The notes beneath the pieces were generated by a model, which did no database searches, was not told the origin of the DNA, and worked only from the letters and a program-made list of their open reading frames with translations. The position numbers and the translations under genes were made by a program. A DNA stretch of 58,331 nucleotides, taken from the NCBI RefSeq assembly GCF_014696875.1, contig NZ_JACJQV010000197.1:1-58331 (forward strand). The letters are read 5' to 3'. The stretch comes from Microcystis wesenbergii FACHB-1317 (GTDB lineage Bacteria; Cyanobacteriota; Cyanobacteriia; Cyanobacteriales; Microcystaceae). Shown here piece after piece: positions 18,790 to 26,512 of the stretch (position 1 is the stretch's first letter; every line of letters begins with the position of its first letter).

Positions 18790-18990
18790 ATGGCGGATTC
18801 AAAAATTCAATCTTACCGAGATTTAAGAGTTTGGCAGGAGTCCGTAAATTTAGCTGAAAGTTGCTATCGTCTCACTAAAACTTTTCCCAAAGAAGAGCTT
18901 TATGGGATGACAACACAGATTCGCCGAGCTTCGGTGTCAATAGCAGCGAATATTGCCGAGGGGTATGGACGCAAAACCAGGGGAGAATAT
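18790..18990 (+). pseudogene. Four-helix-bundle (23S rRNA IVP-like) gene, 5' half, split by the 27.7-kb insert
   Basis: Residues 1-67 of a small four-helix-bundle protein: QSYRDLRVWQESVNLAE and RRASVSIAANIAEGYGRK are the family hallmarks. The reading ends at GAATAT (Glu-Tyr), exactly where the IS begins with CTGAACTT. The missing second half, resuming in frame after the same GAATAT, lies at 46703-46879. Joining 18790-18990 to 46709-46879 gives an uninterrupted 123-residue protein of normal family length. I chose ATG 18790 over the TTG at 18778. The family role is obscure: IVP-like proteins and the Avd accessory proteins of diversity-generating retroelements share the fold, but no reverse transcriptase is present here. 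Confidence 0.9.
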
Positions 18991-19128
18991 CTGAACTTAC
19001 CCCATACATATATACTATAATAGCCGAAAACCCTTATCCATCAATGGATACGCCCCTTAACTTTTCTTAATGTACCCATGTAATTTGCAACATTTCTTAA
19101 TGGACAAGAATTCTCTCCATTTGCTAGA

Positions 19129-20537
19129 ATGATAGCCATGTATATAGGAAAAGTTCCTAACCGTAATTCCCCCCCCCCGCCGTTCTTCTTCGGGAGTCCT
19201 ACCGAGAAGGAGATCAAGTCAAAAAAAGAACCCTGGCCAATCTCTCAAAATTACCCGATGATATTATCGACAATTTGAAACTGGCTCTCAAAGGGGCAAA
19301 ACTGTCAATGACTGAAGGCATTCCCGCTCATTTTGAAGTGATTAGAAGTCTTCCTCATGGTCATGTGATGGCTATTTTAGAGACGATTAAAAAATTAGGT
19401 TTAGATAAAATAATCAGTGAAAAATCCTCTCGAATCAGAAACTTAGTGGTGGCGATGATTGTGGCAAGAATCATCAATCCTAAATCAAAACTAGCCACAG
19501 CGAGAGGGTTTAATAGTGAGACTTGCAGCCAGAGTTTAGGACAATTGTTAGACTTAGAGAAAGCCGATGAAGACGAATTATATAACGCCTTAGATTGGTT
19601 ATTAGAAAAACAAGAGAAAATTGAGAAGCACCTAGCAATTAAACACTTAGAATCAGGAACATTAGTCTTGTATGATGTCACTTCTACCTACCTAGAAGGA
19701 AATGGTTGTGAACTGGGAAAATATGGTTATAATCGAGATAAAAAGAAAGGGAAAACTCAGATAGTTTTTGGTTTGCTCTGTTCAGCCAAGGGTTGTCCGA
19801 TAGCGGTAGAAGTATTTGAAGGAAATACCTCAGACAGTGCTACTTTAGGCGGACAAATTGAGAAAGTCAGAAAGGTTTGGGGGATTGAGAATGTGGTCTG
19901 GGTAAGTGATAGAGGAATTTTAACTAACTCGAAAATCAAGGAATTAGTAAAACCGCTAGAAGGATTAGACTATATTACTGGTTTAACTAGGGTCGGCTGA
20001 AAAAGTAGGGGCGAAGCATTCGGGCAATAACCTATCGGTGAAACCGTAGATTTTCTATCCGAATGCTTCGCCCCTACAGGACGCGGGCCGATGAAGACGC
20101 AAGGTTTTGAAGCACGATTCTCTCAAAATCTTGCACCTGTGGGAGCAAGAAAAGCCACAAAACCCTTACCATGCCTACATTTCACATTTATTCAGCCAAC
20201 CCTATGTATGTTGGCTTATTATGTGGAATGGCATTTAAAACAGTCTTTGGCTCCTTTGTTATTTGAGGATGAAGAAATTGATGATAGTTCTCTGAATGTG
20301 ATTAAGGCAAGTCGCAGTGAATCGGTGCAATCTAAGGAGAGAAAAAAACGGAATCAAGAGAACTTTCCTGTGCATAGTTTTCGGACTTTGTTGGAAGACC
20401 TGGGGACGATTTGCTTGAATACAGTGGAATGTACGATTAGAGAGGGAAGTTATCGTTTTTCTAAGATAACTCGACCGACCCAACTGCAACAAAAAGCGTT
20501 AGATTTATTGGGAGTTTCCCTGATTTGTACCCAGTAA
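19129..20537 (+). pseudogene. IS1634-like transposase remnant, left copy
   Basis: Reading begins at an ATG equivalent to that of the right copy, breaks at a poly-C run near 19170, and continues from about 19200 to 20000. Recognisable segments are EVIRSLPHGHVMAILETIKK, ARIINPKSKLATARG, LYDVTSTYLEG (DDE-domain strand with the first catalytic Asp) and VWVSDRGILTN (second Asp). After the MITE only a C-terminal piece remains (CMLAYYVEWHLKQ near 20210). The usual segment between these, including the expected catalytic Glu region, appears deleted or replaced, so the copy cannot move itself. Confidence 0.85.
20005..20077. mobile_element. 73-bp palindromic MITE inside the left IS
   Basis: GTAGGGGCGAAGCATTCGG and CCGAATGCTTCGCCCCTAC are perfect 19-bp terminal inverted repeats. 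The interior carries a second weak hairpin (CTATCGGTGAAACCGTAG). An identical copy sits at the same place in the right IS (46098-46170), and a diverged inverted copy lies at 29273-29344. Confidence 0.9.
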
Positions 20538-20710
20538 AGGGGCGATGGAAATTCTCTTAATCCCTTCTACAGCACAGGTTATGGCTTTTTGTCAACGGGG
20601 AAGTGCAGGTATTACTCTCATTACAACCGAAGAACTCAGTTAAATTCGCTGTATCTGGTGAGAAAAAAGACAAGAATTTGATGACAGCTTACCCAAAATT
20701 GATCAGGAAA

Positions 20711-21517
20711 TTATGGACGAACCGTCGGTTCTATAATCTCAATTTTTTCGATGATACCGAATTCTTCACTAATTGCTCGTGTTGCTTTCAGTTGACCGGT
20801 TACTAAAAACTTCAGCTTCATTTTAATTGAGGATGTATCGGCTGGATTTCCTGCTAAAAACTGAATTTGATGCAGTTGGGCTAAAATTCTCAGGGAAGCT
20901 GCATTATATTCTGTTTTATAGGTGGGATCTTGATTATAGGCTTCGATTAATTGGTCGTGGTGGGTTAGGATAGAGCCAGCAATGAGAGCCGTTAATTTTT
21001 CCAGTTCATTGGTACTTGCAGATTGTACCTCTATGAAAAGTTCTTGTTCAAAGTTTCTTAGGCTAAAAATCCCGACAAACGAGTAGATAAACAGGATACT
21101 TTTTGCTTTTGATATATCATAGGTAAAGTTACACTCTTTCGTTTTATAATTGATGGTAAAGTCTTGTTTTTCCTGAAGCCAAATTTGCTTTTCTGTTAAT
21201 GTACCTTCAGCAAAGAAAACTTGACACTGAAACGTTCCTTGTAGCGGTGTTTTGGCTAAGATATATGGTCCTAAAGGTTTTTCTTGGCTGACAGCCAGTT
21301 TTTCCCGAAACTCTTCTGGACGCGGTTGATTAGAGGTGTTTTCTCCGGGCTGTTGGCTGATGGTAAAGCAACCCGGAGTTATAACAATCATCGGGAGATT
21401 ACTGCTATCGCTTGAGTCAACCGGTCCAGCCTTAATGTGTTGCTCTGCGGGAGAAAGAACGCTTGCTAAGGTTTCAACTAGCAAGCTGATTATTCTCAAA
21501 ACTAGATTTTGAATCAT
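20711..21517 (-). CDS. Uncharacterised protein at the 3' end of the particle locus (possible tail completion protein)
   Basis: 268 residues without recognised domains. It starts with an amphipathic segment MIQNLVLRIISLLVETLASV, then a beta-rich middle (MIVITPGCFTISQQP, GPYILAKTPLQGTFQCQVFF, FTINYKTKECNFTYDI). A helical part follows (NELEKLTALIAGSILTHHDQ), ending with a beta-strand segment KIEIIEPTVRP. It is the last gene on the minus strand inside the composite element, 103 bp from the left IS, and is separated from the particle genes by the toxin-antitoxin module. Its position at the operon end would fit a tail terminator or completion protein, but that is only positional inference. Confidence 0.6.
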   Translation of the reverse strand: MIQNLVLRIISLLVETLASVLSPAEQHIKAGPVDSSDSSNLPMIVITPGCFTISQQPGENTSNQPRPEEFREKLAVSQEKPLGPYILAKTPLQGTFQCQVFFAEGTLTEKQIWLQEKQDFTINYKTKECNFTYDISKAKSILFIYSFVGIFSLRNFEQELFIEVQSASTNELEKLTALIAGSILTHHDQLIEAYNQDPTYKTEYNAASLRILAQLHQIQFLAGNPADTSSIKMKLKFLVTGQLKATRAISEEFGIIEKIEIIEPTVRP

Positions 21518-21543
21518 GGCAGTTTTGGGGAATATTAACTATT

Positions 21544-21759
21544 TCATTGGGAGAGAACTTCTACTTTTTTAGCGTTGTCAAGATTTTCTTCTTCCTCAGC
21601 TTTAGCAAGCAATTCTTCTAATACTTGAATCGCACCACTGATGCGCAGCATAGTAGTTCTTAGATTAGACTCTTGTGTTTCTAGATCAGCTAACATTTTT
21701 TGACCGGACTCATATTCGGCTTTGAGTTGTTCGATGCGTTCTTGGATTTGTTCTTTCAT
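21544..21759 (-). CDS. Small coiled-coil protein
   Basis: 71 residues, almost entirely helical and highly charged (QERIEQLKAEYESGQKMLAD, then LRTTMLRISGAIQVLEELLA). Heptad spacing suggests a dimeric coiled coil. It has no membrane segment or catalytic motif. It lies 26 nt upstream of the 268-residue gene on the same strand, so the two are probably co-transcribed. The function is unknown; the size and helicity would suit an assembly chaperone or accessory factor. Confidence 0.6.
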   Translation of the reverse strand: MKEQIQERIEQLKAEYESGQKMLADLETQESNLRTTMLRISGAIQVLEELLAKAEEEENLDNAKKVEVLSQ

Positions 21760-21898
21760 GGGAATAACCCGTGGGAAAGGTTGACTTTTAACCTAGTGTT
21801 TCTAGATCATACCACCAAAATTGTAAATTGAGTTTGAAATTGCTATAAGCCATTTACACTCACCGCCTTTTATTTGGGTTAAATAAAATTATAATAAA

Positions 21899-21936
21899 CA
21901 CCACAGAGACACAGAGGACACGGAGTTTTTTTGTTG
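21899..21936. repeat. Dispersed CACCACAGAGACACAGAG repeat, copy 1
   Basis: CACCACAGAGACACAGAGGA is followed by CACGGAG and a T-run. The same unit occurs at 22510, 23324 and, inverted, near 29407, all within the composite element. It is non-coding and the copies are nearly identical. Confidence 0.8.
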
Positions 21937-21941
21937 CTGAT

Positions 21942-22106
21942 TCAGTGTTCGGTCTGTTGTTTTGCTTCCCTAAGTTCTCGCATTCGCTGTTGATATTTTA
22001 AGGCTACTTCTGTTGATATTTCACAAATTTCTCTCGCTTGTTGTTCAGCAATTTTGAACTGTTCTAGCATAGCTAATAAGGTTTTTTCATCGGGCAGTTT
22101 TTTCAT
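21942..22106 (-). CDS. 54-residue helical small protein
   Basis: ATG at 22106 overlaps the TGA stop of the upstream gene (ATGA, 22103-22106), a classical translational-coupling arrangement. The protein starts MKKLPDEKTLLAMLEQFKIA and continues as one charged helix rich in Gln and Glu. No family is recognised. The coupling and coding-like composition support it as real despite its size. It probably works with the 137-residue protein encoded just upstream. Confidence 0.6.
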   Translation of the reverse strand: MKKLPDEKTLLAMLEQFKIAEQQAREICEISTEVALKYQQRMRELREAKQQTEH

Positions 22107-22516
22107 GGGTTATTTCCTAAAAAATCAATAAGTCTTTGCAAGCGGATTTTTTCTTCTATGATTTTTCCTTGCAACATTCCCAAATCTTCTCCTGCTTCTT
22201 GAATTAATTCCCTCGGCACGTCTTCATCAGAAATAGTATCAATAGTGGTTTGGATTTGTCGTCTTGCTGTTTCTAGGAAAAACAGAATCGTGTTAAGATA
22301 AGCAAAATACTGCATTAGTATAACATTTTCTGGGAAATAAGACAATAAGCTTCTAAGCAGATTAATTCCTTGTGCTGCTTGTTGTTCAATTTCGTTTAAC
22401 TGTCGATCAAGTTGATTGATGAGAATTTGGATTTTTGGGGGAATGGAGATAGTTATCGGGACTCTCCCGTATTTGTGATACAAAATCTTATTATTGGTAA
22501 CAATAAGAAACACCAC
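22103..22516 (-). CDS. Uncharacterised helical protein, N-terminus uncertain
   Basis: Up to 137 residues. From about residue 24 (ISIPPKIQILINQLDRQLNE) it reads as a long all-helical protein with LLRSLLSYFPENVILMQYFA and a C-terminal QGKIIEEKIRLQRLIDFLG. The GTG at 22516 lies inside dispersed repeat copy 2, so the first residues are probably spurious. No ATG lies between it and the conserved-looking core; a TTG near 22485 is possible, and the native start may have been displaced by the repeat insertion. It is coupled (ATGA) to the following 54-residue gene. The function is unknown. Confidence 0.55.
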   Translation of the reverse strand: MVFLIVTNNKILYHKYGRVPITISIPPKIQILINQLDRQLNEIEQQAAQGINLLRSLLSYFPENVILMQYFAYLNTILFFLETARRQIQTTIDTISDEDVPRELIQEAGEDLGMLQGKIIEEKIRLQRLIDFLGNNP

Positions 22517-22584
22517 AGAGACACAGAGGACACGGAGTTTTTTTTGTTGATTCAGTCCACTACTGGACTAGGAAAAGCTAAAAT
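22510..22584. repeat. Dispersed repeat, copy 2 (left flank of the PIN module)
   Basis: Begins AACACCACAGAGACACAGAG and ends ACTACTGGACTAGGAAAAGC followed by TAAAAT. It matches the 23324-23402 copy over its full length except for a few bases in the middle. With that copy it forms direct repeats around the toxin-antitoxin genes. Confidence 0.85.
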
Positions 22585-22599
22585 GAAATTAGTTTAGAG

Positions 22600-22845
22600 A
22601 TGATTGCCATGTCTTATTTGTCTGAGCAGATTTTACAAACGGTAGAGGCGTTACCAATAGAGGATCAGCAACAGGTTTTGGATTTTGTAGAGTTTATCTG
22701 GACAAAACGTCAGAAAGCAAGCACTACGGAACCGGAAACTACTCCTCGCTCATTTTTTCAAGTGGCCCAGGCTTCGATTGGGGTAGGGGAGGGACCAGGA
22801 GATCTTTCGACCAATCCAGACTATATGCAGGGTTATGGACAGTAA
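22600..22845 (+). CDS. Antitoxin-like DUF2281 protein of a PIN module
   Basis: About 78-81 residues. Pattern SEQILQTVEALPIEDQQQVL and DFVEFIWTKRQK matches the DUF2281/VapB-like helical segment; the Pro-rich C-terminal tail ends with DYMQGYGQ. Two ATGs are possible (22600 and 22609, the latter giving MSYLSEQILQ). The stop overlaps the toxin start (TAATG), so translation is coupled. It is encoded opposite to the particle genes. It is expected to bind and neutralise the PIN ribonuclease and repress its own promoter. Confidence 0.8.
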   Translation: MIAMSYLSEQILQTVEALPIEDQQQVLDFVEFIWTKRQKASTTEPETTPRSFFQVAQASIGVGEGPGDLSTNPDYMQGYGQ

Positions 22846-23273
22846 TGTTGCATCAAGTGATTGTTGATACGGGTGTTTTGGTGGCTTTGATTGATCGCCG
22901 CGATCGTTATTATACATGGGTAACAGAACAGTTGACTCAGATTGTGCCGCCTTTGCTAACTTGCGAGGCTGTGATTTCGGAAACCTGGTTTCTGTTGCAA
23001 AGGGTAAAAAATGGTCGGAAAACGCTACTTCAGCTTTTGAATCATCGGCAAGTTGAGGTTCAATTTGATTTAGATTCAGAGTTGGAAGCGGTGATAGCGC
23101 TGCTGACTCGTTACCAATCAGTGCCAGTTTCTTTGGCGGATGCAGAGTTAGTACGGATGGCTGAACTGTATCCCAAAAGTTCTGTTTTCACTCTGGATAG
23201 CGATTTTCATATTTATCGCAAGAACCGCGATCAACCGATTACTTTGATTAGTCCTCCATTTTTGTTTTCATAA
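22845..23273 (+). CDS. PIN-domain ribonuclease toxin
   Basis: 142-residue PIN domain with the acidic residues placed as in active family members: Asp in VIVDTGVLVALID (residue 8), Glu in ISETWF (about 47), Asp in LADAELVRM (about 98) and Asp in FTLDSDF (about 116-118). Such toxins cleave RNA, often tRNA, when the antitoxin is lost. It is translationally coupled to the antitoxin. The pair sits between two direct repeats inside the 3' part of the particle locus on the opposite strand, so it may have arrived later and could help stabilise the element. Confidence 0.87.
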   Translation: MLHQVIVDTGVLVALIDRRDRYYTWVTEQLTQIVPPLLTCEAVISETWFLLQRVKNGRKTLLQLLNHRQVEVQFDLDSELEAVIALLTRYQSVPVSLADAELVRMAELYPKSSVFTLDSDFHIYRKNRDQPITLISPPFLFS

Positions 23274-23323
23274 TTTGAGGCGATATAAAGCCTTAATAGC
23301 AAATCCGGTTACATAATCGTGAT

Positions 23324-23402
23324 AAACACCACAGAGACACAGAGGACACGGAGTTTTTTTTGTTGCTGTGTTAGTTCACTACTGGACTAGGAAAAGCTAA
23401 AA
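23324..23402. repeat. Dispersed repeat, copy 3 (right flank of the PIN module)
   Basis: Same orientation as copy 2 at 22510-22584 with the same two ends (CACCACAGAGACACAGAG and ACTACTGGACTAGGAAAAGC) and a slightly different middle. The distance between the two copies equals the toxin-antitoxin module plus short flanks. Confidence 0.85.
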
Positions 23403-23428
23403 TTCAAACTGAAATTGTTCATCAGAGT

Positions 23429-23857
23429 TTAAGCATTAATTTTTTCGTTGATTTTTCCTTCTAATTTTTTGATAATTTTGTAGAGTTCTTGCGTAGCAGA
23501 AATATGAAGCATTGACAAGGCATCATAGTCAACGACATGAAAATCATCTACTTCTCGACCGTACACAAAAATATCACCTGTGTGGTTAAGGGAAATTTTG
23601 AATTGATCGGTTTTGATGTCTCCAACGGTAAATAATTGGCTGTCGTTGTTATTCCAGAAAATTTTAACTTTATCCCCAATCTTTAAATTATGATTGTTTA
23701 ATGTCACCCAGTTTTCTTCAATAATGGCAAATTCCAAAATATCGGGAACGGTATCAACATGGGTTGACACTGCTTGGGGATAAACGGTGGCAATTGCTTG
23801 TCCGAAGGTAGGGTTAAACATGGCTTTATCACCAGTGATGAGAATGAATTCAGTCAT
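23429..23857 (-). CDS. Separate S74-type intramolecular-chaperone-like domain, next to the fibre gene
   Basis: 142 residues. QAIATVYPQAVSTHVDTVPD, then LKIGDKVKIF, GDIFVYGREVDDFHVVDY and DALSMLHISATQELYKIIKK resemble the C-terminal chaperone domain (peptidase S74 family) that trimerises tail spikes and fibres, including the terminal coiled coil. In most fibres it is fused to the fibre and cleaves itself off; here it is a separate gene starting 9 nt after the fibre stop. The usual SDxRLK cleavage start is absent, so it may act in trans without cleavage. The assignment is from remembered family patterns. Confidence 0.6.
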   Translation of the reverse strand: MTEFILITGDKAMFNPTFGQAIATVYPQAVSTHVDTVPDILEFAIIEENWVTLNNHNLKIGDKVKIFWNNNDSQLFTVGDIKTDQFKISLNHTGDIFVYGREVDDFHVVDYDALSMLHISATQELYKIIKKLEGKINEKINA

Positions 23858-23866
23858 AGATTAATA

Positions 23867-25996
23867 TCATCCTCCGGCCCTAAAGGTAATCCCATCTAAA
23901 GAAACCCACACATTACTTCCTGATACTACTGTAACTTGTCCATCAGCAAGAATATCAACCCGACCAATTATATTAAGATTGGTTTGAACTGCTTGAAGTT
24001 CTCGATTGGAAGGTCTATAACCAACAGGAAGCGTAAAAATAGTAGTATTGTTAGTACCATTCTTGACTAACCCTCTGAGGTGAACTATTCCCAAACTATC
24101 TTTGAAATATCCAGCAGGATTATAGGTGGTATCATAATTTGTCCAACTATTCATAAATGCTGGGACTATCCAGGCTTCCTCGCTGTTAAAGTTGTTAAAG
24201 TTAAATGATAGCTGACTAAAAGCATAGCCCGTTTTTAAATGAGCATTAGGACCTCGATAAGCTTGTAATACTTCTATACATTTTGATTCTCCTTTAATAA
24301 AAAACAGTGCATAAGAAACACGATACTCTGCGCTAAAGGCTTGTTTCCCATTAATCGCATCCAACAGAGTAGCTGCTGAACCAGATTTGGGAGCCTCATG
24401 TAAAGCATCATAGCTGGCAACAGCTACTAAATCTCCAGCTGCGGCATTAGAGTTAACCCAATCAGCCCAATTATTCCAATTTGTCTTATCTCCATATACA
24501 TCGTGATTCGCCTTACGTCTATAAGCACCACCTGGGTTGAGAATTATCGTATTCAATCCACGTTGTGTTGTCAGCCCAAAATCAAAGTTGGCAATCTTTA
24601 AAAATGTAATATTTCCCTCTGTTGACTCAAAGGCTGATCCTCTTAAATAGATATCATATACATCAATAATTTTATTAGCCGATAAATTAGGAATACGAGC
24701 AACATTTAATGTTCCTGTAGCAATATTTGTCGCATCAATTGTCCCCGTAATTGTACCAGTTACTTTTAAATCACCATTGATCTCTAACTTTGTACCTGGG
24801 TTTGTTGTTCCGATACCAACATTACCATCTTTGATAACCATTTGTACTGCTCCACCACCAGGATTGAGTTCCTCGTTATTATGGGAACCACCTTTATACC
24901 AAGCAAAGTTTCTATCGCTACGAAAATATTGGGTCCCATTTTGTATGCCAATTCCATAGCCAGTTGACCATAAATTAAGCATTTGACGCACTTGTGAACC
25001 AAAACTAACCGAACCTGTTACTGATAAATCACCAGAAACTGTTAGGTTGCCCCCTGAAAACTTGAAATTAGCTCCATTCTCGGCAACAAACCGAAACTCC
25101 TTAATGCCGTCATCTCCTGCTTGAATATATCCATAGCGCTTAAGATCTTGATCTGCTCCGCTACGGCTGTGATACCAATTAATGTAAGGTGATTCAGGAT
25201 TTTTACTCATAAAGGAAGCCATACCGCTGGATTGACCACCACTTTGACTAAGTGTTAATGCTTGGGCTTTAACAATACCAGAAACTGATAAATTTCCAGC
25301 AACTGCAATAACGCCTGTCCCTTTTGGTTTTAATCCTAAATCTTGATTAGCAGCACTTCCAGCTGCATAAATGGTATTGAAGCCAAAGCCAATTCCTTGA
25401 GTACCACTACTATGGCGAAATTCTACACCATCATTATCAGCATTAAAATCACCGGTTATATATAAACCTTTAACGGCTGTGGGATGAGTTCCAGTGCGAG
25501 AAGCTGAGGCAATATCTAAACTAGCAATTGGATTATTAGTTCCTATTCCCACATTACCACTGGGTTTAATTCTCATTAATTCTTTACCTTGAACCTCTCC
25601 TCCGGCTAGTACATTAACAAATCTTAAGTCATCTTGTGGATCATCACCCCAAGCAATTACCGCATCTTTTCGGTTAGTTCCTTCATTTTTTAAGCCAATA
25701 AATAAACTATCACTATCCCAATTTATCTTGATTCCTTTTTGCATCCAATCACGATTTCCGCCAGTATTTCCGGCAAGAGGTGGATCGCCAATTTCTAAGA
25801 CATTTGTTACTGATAAATTTCCAGAAATAATTACACTACTATTGACTTTTAAGGCCTCAGTAATAGTTAGCGGTCCTTTAAGAGTGTCGGCTCCATCTCG
25901 ATTGATTTTGCGGTCAATTTCTTTGATTATGACATTCCAATCATCAGACTTGAGAATGTCACCCGGTTTTCTGTTGAGAGTGTCGGCTAATGGCAT
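23867..25996 (-). CDS. Tail fibre protein with an ILEI/FAM3-like domain
   Basis: About 709 residues. The N-terminus (LADTLNRKPGDILKSDDWNV) should attach to the baseplate. Repeated fibre segments follow: GNLSVTNVLEIGD, SGNVGIGTNNPIASLDI, GNVGIGTTNPGTKLEI, which are trimeric beta-fibre phrases. Residues about 450-600 read like an ILEI/FAM3 domain (RGLNTIILNPGG, a YGD, WADWVNS, GDLVAVASYDALHEAPKSG, LLDAINGK). This compact fold is known from FAM3 cytokine-like proteins and the carbohydrate-binding stem of POMGNT1. The last 95 residues (GYFKDSLGIVHLRGLVKNG, FTLPVGYRPS) form a typical fibre tip. I chose ATG 25996 over the TTG at 26008. It is probably the receptor-binding protein. Confidence 0.85.
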   Translation of the reverse strand: MPLADTLNRKPGDILKSDDWNVIIKEIDRKINRDGADTLKGPLTITEALKVNSSVIISGNLSVTNVLEIGDPPLAGNTGGNRDWMQKGIKINWDSDSLFIGLKNEGTNRKDAVIAWGDDPQDDLRFVNVLAGGEVQGKELMRIKPSGNVGIGTNNPIASLDIASASRTGTHPTAVKGLYITGDFNADNDGVEFRHSSGTQGIGFGFNTIYAAGSAANQDLGLKPKGTGVIAVAGNLSVSGIVKAQALTLSQSGGQSSGMASFMSKNPESPYINWYHSRSGADQDLKRYGYIQAGDDGIKEFRFVAENGANFKFSGGNLTVSGDLSVTGSVSFGSQVRQMLNLWSTGYGIGIQNGTQYFRSDRNFAWYKGGSHNNEELNPGGGAVQMVIKDGNVGIGTTNPGTKLEINGDLKVTGTITGTIDATNIATGTLNVARIPNLSANKIIDVYDIYLRGSAFESTEGNITFLKIANFDFGLTTQRGLNTIILNPGGAYRRKANHDVYGDKTNWNNWADWVNSNAAAGDLVAVASYDALHEAPKSGSAATLLDAINGKQAFSAEYRVSYALFFIKGESKCIEVLQAYRGPNAHLKTGYAFSQLSFNFNNFNSEEAWIVPAFMNSWTNYDTTYNPAGYFKDSLGIVHLRGLVKNGTNNTTIFTLPVGYRPSNRELQAVQTNLNIIGRVDILADGQVTVVSGSNVWVSLDGITFRAGG

Positions 25997-26029
25997 GATT
26001 GTCACCAATAATTAGAGTGTAAGTTGATT

Positions 26030-26500
26030 TCAAAAGGTGATTTCCCAAATCAGGGTAAGGGTAAAATCTGGAGTTTTATTAATCGGTTTAAAGATAACCC
26101 TATTATACATGACTTTATCCTCATTGAATAAAGCCGCTTCTTTTAATTCTCCATTACCTTCTTCCGCTTGAAGATCAGCCGTTATTGTTAGTTTGATTCT
26201 TTTGCTATCAGGTAACAGAACTAAATCACTGTCCTTAATGGGATTTATCTTTTTGCGGAAGATTTCTTGTGCTAATTGTAAATCATCATCACTGACCGCT
26301 TTATCATTACCTCCAATCGCAATCTGAGAAACTGGTTTAATAGTGTCTTTGAAGTCTTTACTAAAAAGTTGAGCCACTAATCTTCGTCCAGAAGTGACAA
26401 TAGTATTGTTAGCGCGAATTTCTTCTACCAGTTGATTATTCAAGTCTCTTTTTTGGATGGTGAGACTTCCTTTGATGTCCATTGTGTCTTGGATAGCCAT
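26030..26500 (-). CDS. Small structural protein between wedge and fibre genes
   Basis: 156 residues preceded by a strong ribosome-binding site (AAGGAGA). The N-terminal part IKGSLTIQKRDLNNQLVEEI, then NNTIVTSGRRLVAQLFSKDF, a beta-rich middle, and the ending FTLTLIWEITF resemble short proteins encoded beside phage tail fibres. Location between the gpI-like wedge and the fibre suggests a fibre-attachment or baseplate-adaptor role. The function is inferred from position only. Confidence 0.7.
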   Translation of the reverse strand: MAIQDTMDIKGSLTIQKRDLNNQLVEEIRANNTIVTSGRRLVAQLFSKDFKDTIKPVSQIAIGGNDKAVSDDDLQLAQEIFRKKINPIKDSDLVLLPDSKRIKLTITADLQAEEGNGELKEAALFNEDKVMYNRVIFKPINKTPDFTLTLIWEITF

Positions 26501-26512
26501 AGCTAGATCTCC

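Larger units (their letters stand above)
18991..20608 (+). mobile_element. IS1634-like insertion sequence, left copy (defective)
   Basis: The left end CTGAACTTACCCC and right end GGGGAAGTGCAG (reverse complement CTGCACTTCCCC) form imperfect terminal inverted repeats. The copy is the same length as the right copy at 45085-46702 and nearly identical to it. A 73-bp MITE (20005-20077) interrupts the transposase gene, and a C10 run near 19170 (C8 in the right copy) adds a frameshift. The family assignment rests on transposase similarity. Confidence 0.88.

Noticed and set aside
20609-20710. Possible end of a plus-strand gene between the left IS and the 268-residue gene
   Set aside because: A 24-codon coding-like tail is visible but has no upstream frame. 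It may be donor-site debris and cannot be supported as a gene.
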